Part shown: positions 1-9,581 of the stretch, piece after piece
How the letters are laid out: each line of letters starts with the position of its first letter
How positions within the stretch are numbered: the first letter of the stretch is position 1
NCBI GenBank assembly: GCA_036227345.1
Contig: CP109468.1
Span: 7,192,001 to 7,256,000, forward strand
DNA from: Streptomyces sp. NBC_01463
GTDB lineage: Bacteria > Actinomycetota > Actinomycetes > Streptomycetales > Streptomycetaceae
DNA length: 64,000 bases
Direction: 5' to 3'
Notes under the pieces: model-generated
The model's database searches: none
What the model saw: the letters and a program-made list of their open reading frames with translations, nothing else
Told to the model about the DNA's origin: nothing
Translations under genes and position numbers: made by a program

Positions 1-1252
1 GCCGCGAGACCGGCTCCATGTCCTCGCCGAGCGGGTGCCCGGGGAGCGTGGCCAGCTTGTTCATCACCGTGCGGCCGATGTGGCGGAACGTCGTCCACTT
101 GCCGCCCGCGACCGACAGCATCCCGCCGCGGCCCTCCGTCACCACCGTCTCGCGCTTCGCCTTCGAGGTGTCACCGGGCCCGCCCGGCAGCACCCGCAGC
201 CCCGCGAAGGAGTACGTGATCAGATCGCGCGACAACTGCTGGTCCCGGATGGAGAACGCCGCCTCGTCCAGGATCTGCGCGGTGTCCTTCTCGGTCACCG
301 CGACATCCGCCGGATCGCCCTCGTACTCCTCGTCCGTCGTGCCGAGCAGCAGCATGTCCTCCCACGGCAGGGCGAACGTGATGCGGTACTTGTCGATCGG
401 TGTGGCCAGCGCGGCCTTCCAGGGGCGGGTGCGCCTGAGCACCAGGTGCGCGCCCTTGGACAGCCGGATCGACGGAGCCGCGTCCGGGTTCTCCATCTTC
501 CGCAGGTGGTCGACCCACGGCCCGGTGGCGTTGAGCACCAGCCGGGCGGTGACGCCGAACTCCGTGCCGTCCGTGCGGTCCTGGAGCTCGGCGCCGGTCA
601 CCCTGCCCCGGGTGAACCGCAGTCCGGTCACCGCCGCGTGGTTGAGGACGGTCGCCCCCGCCTCGACGGCCGCACGGACCGTCATCAGCGCCATCCGGGC
701 GTCGTTCATCTGGTCGTCGCCGTAGACCGCGACGGCCTTCAGGTTGTCCGTACGCAGCTCCGGCACGTCGCGCTGTGCCTTCGCCGGGCTGATCACATGG
801 CCGACGCCGTCGCCGAAGGCGGACAGCGCCGAGTACGCGAACACGCCCGCGCCGAGCTTGGCGGCGCCGTGCGGCCCGCCCTTGTAGACCGGCAGGTAGA
901 AGGTGAGCGGGTTGGCCAGGTGCGGGGCCACCTGACGGGACACCGCACGCCGCTCGAAGTGGTTCTCCGCGACCAGCTTCACCGCGCCGGTCTGCAGGTA
1001 GCGCAGACCGCCGTGGAGCAGCTTGGAGGAGGCGGAGGAGGTGGCGCCGGCGAAGTCACCGGCATCCACCAGGGCCACCCGCAGTCCGGACTGCGCGGCA
1101 TGCCAGGCGGTGGAGATGCCCAGGATTCCGCCGCCGATCACCAGGAGGTCGTACGTCGCCTTGGAAAGCTGCTCCCGGGTCTCGGCGCGGCTCGGAAGGG
1201 AGCCGGAGGCCGGATGCGTCCCGAGGGCGGGGACGCTCTGCAGGGTGGTCAT
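1..1252 (-). CDS. glpD: Glycerol-3-phosphate dehydrogenase GlpD (partial, C-terminus off the window)
   Basis: FAD-dependent oxidation of glycerol-3-phosphate to dihydroxyacetone phosphate, feeding glycerol carbon into glycolysis. About 417 N-terminal residues are visible; the reading frame runs off base 1, so the C-terminal domain is missing from view. The FAD-binding dinucleotide motif GGGILG lies at residues 40-45, followed by a typical GlpD stretch (SSKLLHGGLRYL). The ATG at 1252 is only 7 bp downstream of the glpK stop, so it is the last visible gene of a gylR-glpF-glpK-glpD transcript. Family assignment is firm from motif and context; only the end is unknown. Confidence 0.95.
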   Translation of the reverse strand, partial: MTTLQSVPALGTHPASGSLPSRAETREQLSKATYDLLVIGGGILGISTAWHAAQSGLRVALVDAGDFAGATSSASSKLLHGGLRYLQTGAVKLVAENHFERRAVSRQVAPHLANPLTFYLPVYKGGPHGAAKLGAGVFAYSALSAFGDGVGHVISPAKAQRDVPELRTDNLKAVAVYGDDQMNDARMALMTVRAAVEAGATVLNHAAVTGLRFTRGRVTGAELQDRTDGTEFGVTARLVLNATGPWVDHLRKMENPDAAPSIRLSKGAHLVLRRTRPWKAALATPIDKYRITFALPWEDMLLLGTTDEEYEGDPADVAVTEKDTAQILDEAAFSIRDQQLSRDLITYSFAGLRVLPGGPGDTSKAKRETVVTEGRGGMLSVAGGKWTTFRHIGRTVMNKLATLPGHPLGEDMEPVSR

Positions 1253-1259
1253 TGTCTTT

Positions 1260-2801
1260 CTACTCCTCGTCCTCGAGCCAGCCCATGGTGCGTTCCACGG
1301 CCTTGAGCCAGCTCTTGTACTCACGGTCGCGGGTGTCCGCGTCCATGCGGGGGGTCCACTCGGCGGCCCGGCGCCAGTTGGCGCGCAGCGCGTCGGTGTC
1401 CGGCCAGAAGCCGACGGCGAGGCCGGCGGCGTAGGCGGCGCCGAGGCAGGTGGTCTCGGCGACCATGGGCCGCACCACGGGTGCGTCCAGGAAGTCGGCG
1501 AGGGTCTGCATCAGCAGGTTGTTGGAGGTCATGCCGCCGTCGACCTTGAGCGCGGTCAGCTCGACGCCGGAGTCCTTCGTCATGGCGTCGCTGATCTCGC
1601 GGGTCTGCCAGGCGGTGGCCTCCAGCACGGCACGGGCGATGTGCGCCTTGGTGACGTAGCGGGTGAGACCGGCGATGACGCCGCGGGCGTCCGGCCGCCA
1701 GTACGGGGCGAACAGGCCGGAGAAGGCCGGCACGAAGTACGCGCCGCCGTTGTCCTCGACCGAGGAGGCCAGGGTCTCGATCTCGGCCGCGGACTGGATC
1801 AGGCCCATCTGGTCGCGCATCCACTGCACCAGCGAACCGGTGACGGCGATCGACCCCTCCAGGGCGTAGACCGGCTTCTGGTCGCCGATCTGGTAGCCGA
1901 CCGTGGTCAGCAGCCCGTTGTAGGAGTTGACGGGCGTCTCGCCGGTGTTCAGCAGCATGAAGGTGCCGGTGCCGTACGTCGACTTGGCCTCGCCCTCGGC
2001 GAAACACGTCTGGCCGAACAGCGCGGCCTGCTGGTCACCGAGCGCGGAGGCGACCGGCACGCCGTCGAGCACGCCGCCCTTGGCGTGGCCGTACACCTCG
2101 GCGGAGGAACGGATCTCGGGCAGCACCGCGGCCGGAATGCCGATGGAGGAGAGGATCTTGTCGTCCCACTCCATGCGGTGCAGGTTCATCAGCAGGGTGC
2201 GCGAGGCGTTGGTGACGTCGGTGACGTGCACCCCGCCGTCGGTCCCGCCGGTCAGGTTCCAGATGACCCAGGAGTCCATGGTGCCGAAGAGGATGTCGCC
2301 GCGCTCGGCACGCTCGCGCAGCCCCTCGACGTTGTCGAGCAGCCAGCGGACCTTGGGCCCGGCGAAGTACGAGGCGAGCGGCAGGCCGGTCTCGCGGCGG
2401 AAGCGGTCCTGGCCGACGTTGCGGCCGAGCTCCTTGCAGAGCGCGTCGGTGCGGGTGTCCTGCCAGACGAGGGCGTTGTGGACGGGCTCACCGGTGTGCT
2501 TGTCCCAGAGCAGCGTGGTCTCGCGCTGGTTGGTGATGCCGATCGCCTTCACGTCGGCGGCGGTGATGCCGGCCTTGACGATGGCGCCCGCCACGACCTC
2601 CTGCACGTTCTCCCAGATCTCGGTCGCGTCGTGCTCGACCCAGCCCGGCTTCGGGAAGATCTGTTCGTGCTCCTTCTGGTCGACGGAGACGATCCGGCCG
2701 TCCTTGTCGAAGACGATGCAGCGGCTGGACGTGGTGCCCTGGTCGATGGCGGCGATGAACGGCCCGGTGCCGTGGGTGCCGGTGGTGTGTGCGTCGGTCA
2801 C
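1260..2801 (-). CDS. glpK: Glycerol kinase
   Basis: Phosphorylates glycerol with ATP to sn-glycerol-3-phosphate. The 513-residue protein has the normal FGGY-family length. The N-terminal phosphate-binding loop reads [11 protein letters not shown] near residue 17, and the characteristic [10 protein letters not shown] segment is in the first half. It sits between glpF (58 bp upstream) and glpD (7 bp downstream), the standard order of the Streptomyces gyl operon, so the three products act in sequence: facilitated uptake, trapping by phosphorylation, oxidation. Induction through GylR is expected from the operator-like sites upstream of glpF and gylR. Confidence 0.97.
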   Translation of the reverse strand: MTDAHTTGTHGTGPFIAAIDQGTTSSRCIVFDKDGRIVSVDQKEHEQIFPKPGWVEHDATEIWENVQEVVAGAIVKAGITAADVKAIGITNQRETTLLWDKHTGEPVHNALVWQDTRTDALCKELGRNVGQDRFRRETGLPLASYFAGPKVRWLLDNVEGLRERAERGDILFGTMDSWVIWNLTGGTDGGVHVTDVTNASRTLLMNLHRMEWDDKILSSIGIPAAVLPEIRSSAEVYGHAKGGVLDGVPVASALGDQQAALFGQTCFAEGEAKSTYGTGTFMLLNTGETPVNSYNGLLTTVGYQIGDQKPVYALEGSIAVTGSLVQWMRDQMGLIQSAAEIETLASSVEDNGGAYFVPAFSGLFAPYWRPDARGVIAGLTRYVTKAHIARAVLEATAWQTREISDAMTKDSGVELTALKVDGGMTSNNLLMQTLADFLDAPVVRPMVAETTCLGAAYAAGLAVGFWPDTDALRANWRRAAEWTPRMDADTRDREYKSWLKAVERTMGWLEDEE

Positions 2802-2859
2802 GGTGTGCTCTCCCGGAAGTCTGTGTGGTCGTGGGGGTGACGGCTCTGGGCTCTGCGGC

Positions 2860-3651
2860 TCAGGCGAAGGCGACGTTGTAGAGCCCGCCGGCGATCGCGC
2901 CGCCGATGAGCGGTCCGACGACCGGGATCCACGCGTAGCCCCAGTCGGATCCGCCCTTGTTCGGCAGCGGAAGCAGCGCGTGCACGATACGCGGACCGAG
3001 GTCGCGAACCGGGTTGATCGCGTAGCCCGTCGGGCCGCCGAGCGAGAGACCGATCGAGACGACCACCAGTGCGGTGATCAGGGCGCCGAGCGTGCCGAGG
3101 CCGTTGCCCTCGTTGTTGAGGCCCTGGGTGAGGATCGCCAGGACCAGCACGACGGTGGCGATGATCTCGGTGACGACGTTCTGCACGGCGTTGCGGATCT
3201 CGGGGCCGGTGGAGAACACGCCGAGGACCGGTCCGGCCGCGGGGGCCGCGGCCTTGTCGACCATGCCCTCTTCACCCGTATGGGCCTTGAGGACCTCCGG
3301 GTCGGTGAGATGGGCGCGGAACTGCCCGTAGTAGGTCAGCCAGACCAGCACCGCGCCGATGATCGCGCCGAGGAGCTGGGAGCCGAGGTACAGCGGTACG
3401 TCGCTCCACTTGGTGCCGCCCTCGATCGCCAGACCGATGGTGACGGCAGGGTTGAGCTGCGCGCCGGACACGCCGCCGGCCAGATAGGCGCCGGTCAGGA
3501 CCGCGAACCCCCACCCGAAGGTGACGGCGAGCCAGCCGGCGTTCTGCGCCTTGGAGTGCTTGAGCGTCACGGCGGCACAGACACCGCCGCCGAGCAGGAT
3601 GAGTACGGCGGTACCGATGGTCTCGCCGATGAAGATGTCGGAGCTGGACAC
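2860..3651 (-). CDS. glpF: Glycerol uptake facilitator (aquaglyceroporin)
   Basis: Six-helix MIP-family channel for glycerol diffusion across the cytoplasmic membrane, 263 residues. The two half-helix pore motifs are visible: a canonical NPA at residues 67-69 (AQLNPAV) and, in the second half, NPV at 213-215 ([11 protein letters not shown]), where classical aquaporins have NPA; the following RDLGPR carries the selectivity-filter arginine typical of glycerol channels. It is the first gene after gylR on the minus strand; the 231-bp gap between them holds a likely GylR-controlled promoter. Confidence 0.95.
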   Translation of the reverse strand: MSSSDIFIGETIGTAVLILLGGGVCAAVTLKHSKAQNAGWLAVTFGWGFAVLTGAYLAGGVSGAQLNPAVTIGLAIEGGTKWSDVPLYLGSQLLGAIIGAVLVWLTYYGQFRAHLTDPEVLKAHTGEEGMVDKAAAPAAGPVLGVFSTGPEIRNAVQNVVTEIIATVVLVLAILTQGLNNEGNGLGTLGALITALVVVSIGLSLGGPTGYAINPVRDLGPRIVHALLPLPNKGGSDWGYAWIPVVGPLIGGAIAGGLYNVAFA

Positions 3652-3775
3652 CCGCGACTCCTTTGTCGTTCGTCCAGGGAAGCCGAACCCCGGGTCCCTC
3701 CGGTGGTCCGCGCCCTCATGTGAGGACGTTGCCGGCCCTTGGCACTGTCACACCCTAACGCTTGTTTCCGTTAGC

Positions 3776-3791
3776 TGTTCGACAATGCCGA
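3776..3791. promoter_or_regulatory. GylR operator candidate upstream of glpF
   Basis: The 16-mer TGTTCGACAATGCCGA lies 125 bp upstream of the glpF start and recurs, with one mismatch, just upstream of gylR (4668-4683). Immediately beside it, at 3755-3774, is a short inverted repeat CTAACG-N8-CGTTAG. GylR-type IclR proteins are known to autoregulate and to control the glycerol operon, so a shared sequence in both promoter regions is the expected signature. Assignment as the operator is inference. Confidence 0.55.
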
Positions 3792-3882
3792 CCGATGAAC
3801 GGCAGTGTTTCTCCCAGGTGAGAGAGGCGTCAAGGGTTGTGTGTTCTATAACTCGATCGTTACGCGTGATCCGGAGGGGTGC

Positions 3883-4647
3883 TCAGAAGCGCCTGGCGCC
3901 CAGATCCCGGGAGACCGCGCGGGCGCAGTCCCGTACCGCCGCCACGAGGTCCGGACGCAGCTCGCCGTCCGCGCAGACCCGCTCCACGGCTCCGGTCACG
4001 GCCACGGCGCCCACGGGCATCCGGCGCCGGTCGTGGATCGGGGCGGCCACCGCGGCCACGCCCTCCCAGGTCTCCTCCACGTCGGCCGCCCAGCCGCGCG
4101 CGCGGATCAGGTCGAGCATCGACTCGAACTCCTCCGGGTCGGTGACGGTGCGGGGCGTGAAGGCCTGCCGCTCGGCCTCCAGGGCCTCCGTGTGGGCCAC
4201 CGGGTCGTAGGCGGACAGCACCTTGCCCAGGGCCGTGGAGTGCAGCGGCTGCATGGCCCCGACCTCCAGGACCTGCCGGCTGTCGTCCGGCCGGAAGACG
4301 TGGTGGACGATCAGCACGCCCTGCTGGTGCAGGACGCCCAGGTGGGCGCTCTCGCCGCTGGACCGGGCCAGGTCGTCCGTCCAGACCAGGGCGCGGGCCC
4401 GCAGCTCGTGCACGTCCAGATAGCTGTTGCCCAGGCGCAGCAGCTCGGCCCCCAGCTGGTAGCGGCCGGACGCCGCGTCCTGCTCGACGAAGCCCTCGTG
4501 CTGGAGCGTGCGCAGGATGCCGTGCGCGGTGCCCTTGGCCAGGCCCAGGGAGGAGGCGATGTCGGACAGCCCCAGCCGCCGCTCGCCGCCCGCCAGCAGA
4601 CGCAGCATCGCGGCCGCCCGCTCCAGCGACTGGATGTTCTTGGCCAT
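3883..4647 (-). CDS. gylR: IclR-family glycerol operon regulator GylR
   Basis: Transcriptional regulator of glycerol catabolism. The N-terminus is a winged helix-turn-helix (LSDIASSLGLAKGTAHGILRTL) and the remainder is an IclR effector domain. I chose the ATG at 4647, giving 254 residues beginning MAKNIQSLERAAAML, because a strong GGAGGAG ribosome site lies at the right distance and this matches the length I recall for Streptomyces GylR; in-frame ATGs at 4665, 4668 and 4677 are possible but leave no good ribosome site. It is transcribed in the same direction as glpFKD and heads that cluster. Confidence 0.93.
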   Translation of the reverse strand: MAKNIQSLERAAAMLRLLAGGERRLGLSDIASSLGLAKGTAHGILRTLQHEGFVEQDAASGRYQLGAELLRLGNSYLDVHELRARALVWTDDLARSSGESAHLGVLHQQGVLIVHHVFRPDDSRQVLEVGAMQPLHSTALGKVLSAYDPVAHTEALEAERQAFTPRTVTDPEEFESMLDLIRARGWAADVEETWEGVAAVAAPIHDRRRMPVGAVAVTGAVERVCADGELRPDLVAAVRDCARAVSRDLGARRF

Positions 4648-4667
4648 CGCGCCGTACTCCTCCATCA

Positions 4668-4683
4668 TGTTCGACAATGCTGA
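4668..4683. promoter_or_regulatory. GylR operator candidate upstream of gylR
   Basis: TGTTCGACAATGCTGA, matching 15 of 16 bases of the site at 3776-3791. It sits 20 bp upstream of the chosen gylR start, directly beside its ribosome site, where a bound repressor would block its own transcription. Further GYCGA-containing sequence (CGGTCGATGCCGACC) follows at 4690-4704 and may extend the binding region. Confidence 0.55.
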
Positions 4684-4790
4684 ACACTATCGGTCGATGC
4701 CGACCCATGCTCGATCACTAGGGAAGTCTGCGGCACCTCACCGGTCCGGACGGCCGCGGGAAGCCATGCCGTCCGATTCGTGGGACAGAG

Positions 4791-4820
4791 TGACGGTCCG
4801 GGACGCCGCCCCGCTACCCT
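4791..4820 (+). promoter_or_regulatory. Predicted vegetative promoter of metH
   Basis: A TGACGG element (4791-4796) and a TACCCT element (4815-4820) are separated by 18 bp, a good match to the housekeeping-sigma pattern of Streptomyces. Transcription would begin near 4827, giving a leader of roughly 58 nt before the metH ATG. That leader is too short to hold a cobalamin or SAM riboswitch aptamer. Confidence 0.5.
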
Positions 4821-4884
4821 GGCCGGGTGCGCCTTCCGCCGAAGACGCAAAGCCGACAGCCGTCGCATCCCTGGGAGTACATCC

Positions 4885-7800
4885 ATGGCCTCGTCGCCGA
4901 CCCCTTCCGCCGACAGCCGGAACCGAGCCGCAGCCCTCCGCGAGGCGCTCGCCACCCGCGTGGTGGTGGCCGACGGTGCCATGGGCACCATGCTCCAGGC
5001 ACAGGACCCCACGCTGGAGGACTTCGAGAACCTCGAAGGCTGCAACGAGATCCTGAATCTCACCCGCCCCGACATCGTGCGCTCCGTGCACGAGGAGTAC
5101 TTCGCGGTCGGTGTGGACTGCGTGGAGACGAACACCTTCGGCGCGAACCACTCGGCGGCGAACGAGTACGAGATCGCCGACCGGATCTTCGAACTGTCCG
5201 AGGCGGGCGCCCGCATCGCCCGTGAGGTCGCCGACGAGTTCGGTGCGAAGGACGGCCGCCAGCGCTGGGTCCTCGGCTCCGTCGGCCCCGGCACCAAGCT
5301 GCCGTCGCTCGGCCACATCGCGTACGACGTGCTGCGGGACGGCTACCAGCAGAACGCCGAGGGCCTGCTCGCCGGCGGCGCGGACGCCCTGATCGTGGAG
5401 ACCACGCAGGACCTGCTCCAGACCAAGTCCAGCCTCATCGGCGCACGCCGCGCGATGGAGGCCCTGGGCGCCGACGTGCCGCTGATCTGCTCGCTGGCCT
5501 TCGAGACGACCGGCGTCATGCTGCTCGGCTCCGAGATCGGCGCCGCGCTGACCGCCCTGGAGCCCCTGGGCATCGATCTGATCGGGCTGAACTGCTCGAC
5601 GGGCCCGGCCGAGATGAGCGAGCACCTGCGCTATCTGGCCCGGCACTCGCGCACCCCGCTGATGTGCATGCCGAACGCGGGCCTGCCCGTCCTGACCAAG
5701 GACGGCGCGCACTTCCCGCTCGGCCCGGAGGGGCTGGCGGACGCGCAGGAAGCCTTCGTGAGCGACTACGGTCTCTCCCTGATCGGCGGCTGCTGCGGTA
5801 CGACGCCCGAGCATCTGCGCCAGGTCGTCGACCGGGCCCGCGGTCTCACCCCCGCCGTCCGCGACCCGCGCCCCGAGCCCGGCGCCGCCTCGCTCTACCA
5901 GACCGTGCCGTTCCGCCAGGACACCTCGTACCTCGCGATCGGTGAGCGTACGAACGCCAACGGGTCCAAGAAGTTCCGCGAGGCCATGCTGGAGGCGCGC
6001 TGGGACGACTGCGTGGAGATGGCCCGGGACCAGATCCGCGAGGGCGCGCACATGCTCGACCTGTGCGTCGACTACGTCGGCCGCGACGGCGTCGCCGACA
6101 TGAACGAACTGGCCGGCCGTTTCGCCACCGCCTCCACGCTGCCGATCGTGCTGGACTCCACCGAGCTGCCGGTGCTGCGGGCCGGGCTGGAGAAGCTCGG
6201 CGGGCGCGCGGTCCTCAACTCCGTGAACTACGAGGACGGCGACGGCCCCGAGTCGCGCTTCGTCAAGGTCACCCAGCTGGCCGCCGAGCACGGCGCCGCG
6301 CTGATCGCGCTGACCATCGACGAGGAGGGCCAGGCCCGCACCGTCGAGCACAAGGTCACCATCGCCGAGCGGCTGATCGAGGACCTGACCGGCAACTGGG
6401 GCATCAACGAGTCGGACATCCTCATCGACTGCCTCACCTTCACCATCTGTACCGGGCAGGAGGAGTCCCGCAAGGACGGCATCGCCACCATCGAGGCGAT
6501 CCGTGAGCTGAAGAAGCGCCACCCCGAGGTGCAGACCACGCTGGGCCTCTCCAACATCTCCTTCGGGCTGAACCCGGCGGCCCGCGTCGTCCTGAACTCC
6601 GTCTTCCTCGACGAGTGCGTCAAGGCCGGTCTGGACTCCGCGATCGTGCACGCCTCGAAGATCCTGCCCATCGCCCGGCTGGAGGAGGAGCAGGTCAAGG
6701 TCGCCCACGACCTGATCTACGACCGCCGCGCCGAGGGGTACGACCCGCTGCAGCGGCTCATGGAGCTCTTCGAGGGCGTCAACATGAAGTCGATGAAGGA
6801 GGGCAAGGCCGAGGAGCTCCTCGCCCTGCCGCTCGACGAGCGCCTCCAGCGCCGGATCATCGACGGCGAGAAGAAGGGTCTTGAGGCCGACCTCGACGAG
6901 GCCCTGCAGACCCGGCCCGCCCTCGACATCGTCAACGACACCCTGCTGGAAGGCATGAAGGTCGTCGGCGAGCTCTTCGGCTCCGGCCAGATGCAGCTGC
7001 CGTTCGTGCTCCAGTCCGCCGAGGTCATGAAGTCCGCGGTGGCCCATCTGGAGCCGCACATGGAGAAGTCGGACGCGGAGGGCAAGGGCACCATCGTCCT
7101 GGCCACCGTCCGCGGCGACGTCCACGACATCGGCAAGAACCTCGTCGACATCATCCTGTCGAACAACGGCTACAACGTCGTCAACATCGGCATCAAGCAG
7201 CCCGTCTCCGCGATCCTGGAAGCCGCCGAGGAGAACCGCGCCGACGTCATCGGCATGTCCGGCCTCCTGGTCAAGTCCACCGTGATCATGAAGGAGAACC
7301 TCCAGGAGCTGAACCAGCGCAAGCTGGCGGCCGAGTACCCGGTCATCCTCGGCGGCGCGGCCCTCACCCGCGCCTACGTCGAGCAGGACCTGCACGAGAT
7401 CTACGAGGGCGAGGTCCGCTACGCGCGGGACGCCTTCGAGGGGCTGCGTCTCATGGACGCGCTCATCGGGGTCAAGCGCGGCGTCCCGGGTGCCGTCCTC
7501 CCCGAGCTCAAGCAGCGCCGCGTGCCCAAGCGGGACACGGCCGTGCTGGAGGTCGAGGAGCCGGAGGAGGGCGTCCGCTCGGACGTCGCCGTCGACAACC
7601 CCGTCCCCACCCCGCCGTTCTGGGGAAGCAGGGTCGTCAAGGGCATCCAGCTCAAGGAGTACGCCTCCTGGCTGGACGAGGGCGCCCTCTTCAAGGGCCA
7701 GTGGGGCCTCAAGCAGGCCCGGGCCGGCGACGGACCGACGTACGAGGAGCTGGCCGAGACCGAGGGCCGCCCGCACCTGCGCGGCTGGCTCGACAAGCTG

Positions 7801-8397
7801 CACACCGAGAACCTCCTCGAGGCAGCCGTCGTCTACGGCTACTACCCCTGCGTCTCCAAGGGCGACGACCTGATCCTGCTCCACGAGGACGGCTCGGAGC
7901 GCACCCGCTTCACCTTCCCGCGCCAGCGCCGGGGCCGCCGGCTGTGCCTCGCGGACTTCTTCCGCCCGGAGGAGTCCGGCGAGACCGACGTGATCGGCCT
8001 CCAGGTCGTCACCGTCGGTTCGAGGATCGGCGGCGAGACCGCCAAGCTCTTCGAGGCCAACTCCTACCGCGACTACCTGGAGCTGCACGGCCTGTCCGTC
8101 CAGCTCGCCGAGGCCCTCGCCGAGTACTGGCACGCCCGGGTCCGCTCGGAGCTCGGCTTCGCCGGCGAGGACCCGTCCGAGGTCGAGGACATGTTCGCGC
8201 TGAAGTACCGGGGCGCGCGGTTCTCGCTCGGCTACGGCGCGTGCCCGGACCTGGAGGACCGCGCGAAGATCGCCGACCTGCTCCAGCCGGAGCGGATCGG
8301 TGTGCACCTCTCGGAGGAGTTCCAGCTCCACCCCGAGCAGTCCACCGACGCGATCGTCATCCACCACCCCGAAGCGAAGTACTTCAACGCGCGGTAA
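4885..8397 (+). CDS. metH: Cobalamin-dependent methionine synthase
   Basis: Transfers the methyl group of 5-methyltetrahydrofolate to homocysteine through methylcobalamin. The 1170-residue protein has all four modules in order: homocysteine domain with zinc ligands C237 (GLNCSTGP) and C303-C304 (GGCCGTTPEHL); pterin-binding domain (about 355-620, starting near AIGERTNANGSKKF); cobalamin domain with the lower-axial histidine H747 in DVHDIG; and a C-terminal SAM-dependent reactivation domain ending in YFNAR. The ATG at 4885 is preceded by a GGGAG ribosome site; upstream in-frame codons lack one. It is divergent from gylR. Confidence 0.97.
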   Translation: MASSPTPSADSRNRAAALREALATRVVVADGAMGTMLQAQDPTLEDFENLEGCNEILNLTRPDIVRSVHEEYFAVGVDCVETNTFGANHSAANEYEIADRIFELSEAGARIAREVADEFGAKDGRQRWVLGSVGPGTKLPSLGHIAYDVLRDGYQQNAEGLLAGGADALIVETTQDLLQTKSSLIGARRAMEALGADVPLICSLAFETTGVMLLGSEIGAALTALEPLGIDLIGLNCSTGPAEMSEHLRYLARHSRTPLMCMPNAGLPVLTKDGAHFPLGPEGLADAQEAFVSDYGLSLIGGCCGTTPEHLRQVVDRARGLTPAVRDPRPEPGAASLYQTVPFRQDTSYLAIGERTNANGSKKFREAMLEARWDDCVEMARDQIREGAHMLDLCVDYVGRDGVADMNELAGRFATASTLPIVLDSTELPVLRAGLEKLGGRAVLNSVNYEDGDGPESRFVKVTQLAAEHGAALIALTIDEEGQARTVEHKVTIAERLIEDLTGNWGINESDILIDCLTFTICTGQEESRKDGIATIEAIRELKKRHPEVQTTLGLSNISFGLNPAARVVLNSVFLDECVKAGLDSAIVHASKILPIARLEEEQVKVAHDLIYDRRAEGYDPLQRLMELFEGVNMKSMKEGKAEELLALPLDERLQRRIIDGEKKGLEADLDEALQTRPALDIVNDTLLEGMKVVGELFGSGQMQLPFVLQSAEVMKSAVAHLEPHMEKSDAEGKGTIVLATVRGDVHDIGKNLVDIILSNNGYNVVNIGIKQPVSAILEAAEENRADVIGMSGLLVKSTVIMKENLQELNQRKLAAEYPVILGGAALTRAYVEQDLHEIYEGEVRYARDAFEGLRLMDALIGVKRGVPGAVLPELKQRRVPKRDTAVLEVEEPEEGVRSDVAVDNPVPTPPFWGSRVVKGIQLKEYASWLDEGALFKGQWGLKQARAGDGPTYEELAETEGRPHLRGWLDKLHTENLLEAAVVYGYYPCVSKGDDLILLHEDGSERTRFTFPRQRRGRRLCLADFFRPEESGETDVIGLQVVTVGSRIGGETAKLFEANSYRDYLELHGLSVQLAEALAEYWHARVRSELGFAGEDPSEVEDMFALKYRGARFSLGYGACPDLEDRAKIADLLQPERIGVHLSEEFQLHPEQSTDAIVIHHPEAKYFNAR

Positions 8398-8451
8398 GAC
8401 GCCGTTCGACGCGCGGTAGCCGTACGAGTCGTACACTGGTCGGTCCAGTGC

Positions 8452-8490
8452 AGGCCGGTCGCCCTCCCTCCCGGGAAAGGTGGCCGGCCT
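8452..8490 (+). terminator. Hairpin between metH and the HAD gene
   Basis: Inverted repeat with 12-bp arms (AGGCCGGTCGCC and GGTGGCCGGCCT, two wobble pairs) and a 15-nt loop, followed by TTCTCGTC. It probably ends metH transcription. A TACACT hexamer at 8432 could start the next gene upstream of the hairpin, in which case the stem would lie in that leader; the two readings cannot be separated from sequence. Confidence 0.5.
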
Positions 8491-8517
8491 TCTCGTCCCT
8501 CATGGAAGGTGTGCCGG

Positions 8518-9219
8518 ATGACCAGTACGATCCCCGCGTCCCTGACCCGTACGGCCGAGGGTGGCGCCCTTCAGGCCGTCTTCCTCGACATGGACGGCAC
8601 CCTGGTCGACACCGAGGGCTTCTGGTGGGACGCCGAGGTGTCGGTCTTCGCCGATCTGGGGCACCGGCTGGACGAGGCGTGGAAGGACGTGGTCGTCGGC
8701 GGCCCGATGACGCGCAGCGCCGGGTACCTCATGGACGTCACCGGTGCGGACGTCACCCTCGACGAACTGACCGTGCTGCTCAACGACCGCTTCGAGAAGC
8801 GCATCGCCGCCGGGGTGCCGCTGATGCCGGGCGCCGCCCGGCTGCTCGCCGAGCTGGCCCAGCACGAGATCCCGACCGCGCTGGTCTCCGCCTCGCACCG
8901 GCGGATCATCGAACGGGTCCTGGACTCGGTGGGCCGGCACCACTTCGCGCTCACCGTGGCGGGCGACGAGGTGACCCGCACCAAGCCCCACCCCGAGCCC
9001 TATCTCACCGCCGCGAGCGGCTTCGGGGCCGATCCCCGGCTCTGTGCCGTCATCGAGGACACCGCGACCGGTGTGGCCGCCGCGGAGGCCGCGGGGTGCC
9101 GGGTGGTGGCCGTGCCGTCCGTGTCGCCGATCGCACCGGCGGCCGGCCGGGTGGTCGTCGGTTCGCTCGAAGAAGTCGATCTCGCATTTCTCAGGGGACT
9201 GGTCACCGGTATGCGCTGA
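8518..9219 (+). CDS. HAD-superfamily phosphatase (beta-phosphoglucomutase/phosphoglycolate phosphatase-like)
   Basis: Predicted hydrolase of a small phosphorylated metabolite, 233 residues. HAD motif I is DMDGTLVDTEG with the nucleophile D24 and acid D26; motif II is the ALVSAS segment, motif III the lysine in TRTKPHPEPYL, and motif IV VIEDTATGVAAAEAAG. An alpha-helical cap is inserted after motif I, as in the beta-PGM class. The ATG at 8518 has a GGAAGG ribosome site 8 bp upstream; GTG at 8509 is an alternative but overlaps that site. The substrate cannot be read from sequence. Confidence 0.88.
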   Translation: MTSTIPASLTRTAEGGALQAVFLDMDGTLVDTEGFWWDAEVSVFADLGHRLDEAWKDVVVGGPMTRSAGYLMDVTGADVTLDELTVLLNDRFEKRIAAGVPLMPGAARLLAELAQHEIPTALVSASHRRIIERVLDSVGRHHFALTVAGDEVTRTKPHPEPYLTAASGFGADPRLCAVIEDTATGVAAAEAAGCRVVAVPSVSPIAPAAGRVVVGSLEEVDLAFLRGLVTGMR

Positions 9220-9581
9220 TCCGCATACCGAGAGTATTTCTGTGAATGAATGGAAAAGCTCTCGCGTGCGGCCGTGCGCTTTATGTTGCGCCCGAGTGTG
9301 GATAAGTCGGGGACATGTCAAATTCGCAAAAGTGTCCACCGCGTGACCTTTGTCACTCATTCGAGCGCCGCTAAGCCCGTGAACTCTTCCGTGCTGCCCG
9401 TTCCGTGTACCCAAGTGTCCCGATACATGAATCTCTGTACGAATCATTCCGGGAACCGGAAATCGGCTCGCCACCGATTCCGTACACGCTCCGATTACGC
9501 GGCAGCGGCACCGGTCCGGCATTGCCGGCGACGCCTACTAATGTCGTTTTCTCCATGACCGCATGAGGGAGAACGACCACG
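9220..9581. other. Gene-free intergenic region, AT-richer than surroundings
   Basis: About 360 bp with no convincing coding frame: frames that stay open read as arginine/serine-rich shadow sequence with poor codon-position bias. The composition is clearly richer in A and T than the flanking genes, as in a promoter region. A short inverted repeat AATCGG-N7-CCGATT lies at 9461-9479, about 100 bp before the next gene. No recognised regulator site was identified. Confidence 0.6.

Noticed and set aside
35..1306. Long open frame antisense to glpD
   Set aside because: High-GC shadow frame; translation is a repetitive R/G/H/A pattern, while the opposite strand encodes clear GlpD.
4844..4854. GACGCAAAGCC in the metH leader, reminiscent of the c-di-GMP-I riboswitch core
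   Set aside because: The predicted leader is only about 58 nt, and the second helix and tetraloop-receptor sequences of that aptamer are not present.
4738..8436. 1232-codon open frame antisense to metH
   Set aside because: Mirror of the metH codon bias; no recognisable domain and metH is unambiguous.
9250..9558. Open frame of 102 codons on the plus strand between the HAD and binding-protein genes
   Set aside because: The translation is arginine/serine-rich without domain features, codon-position GC bias is absent, and no ribosome site precedes it.
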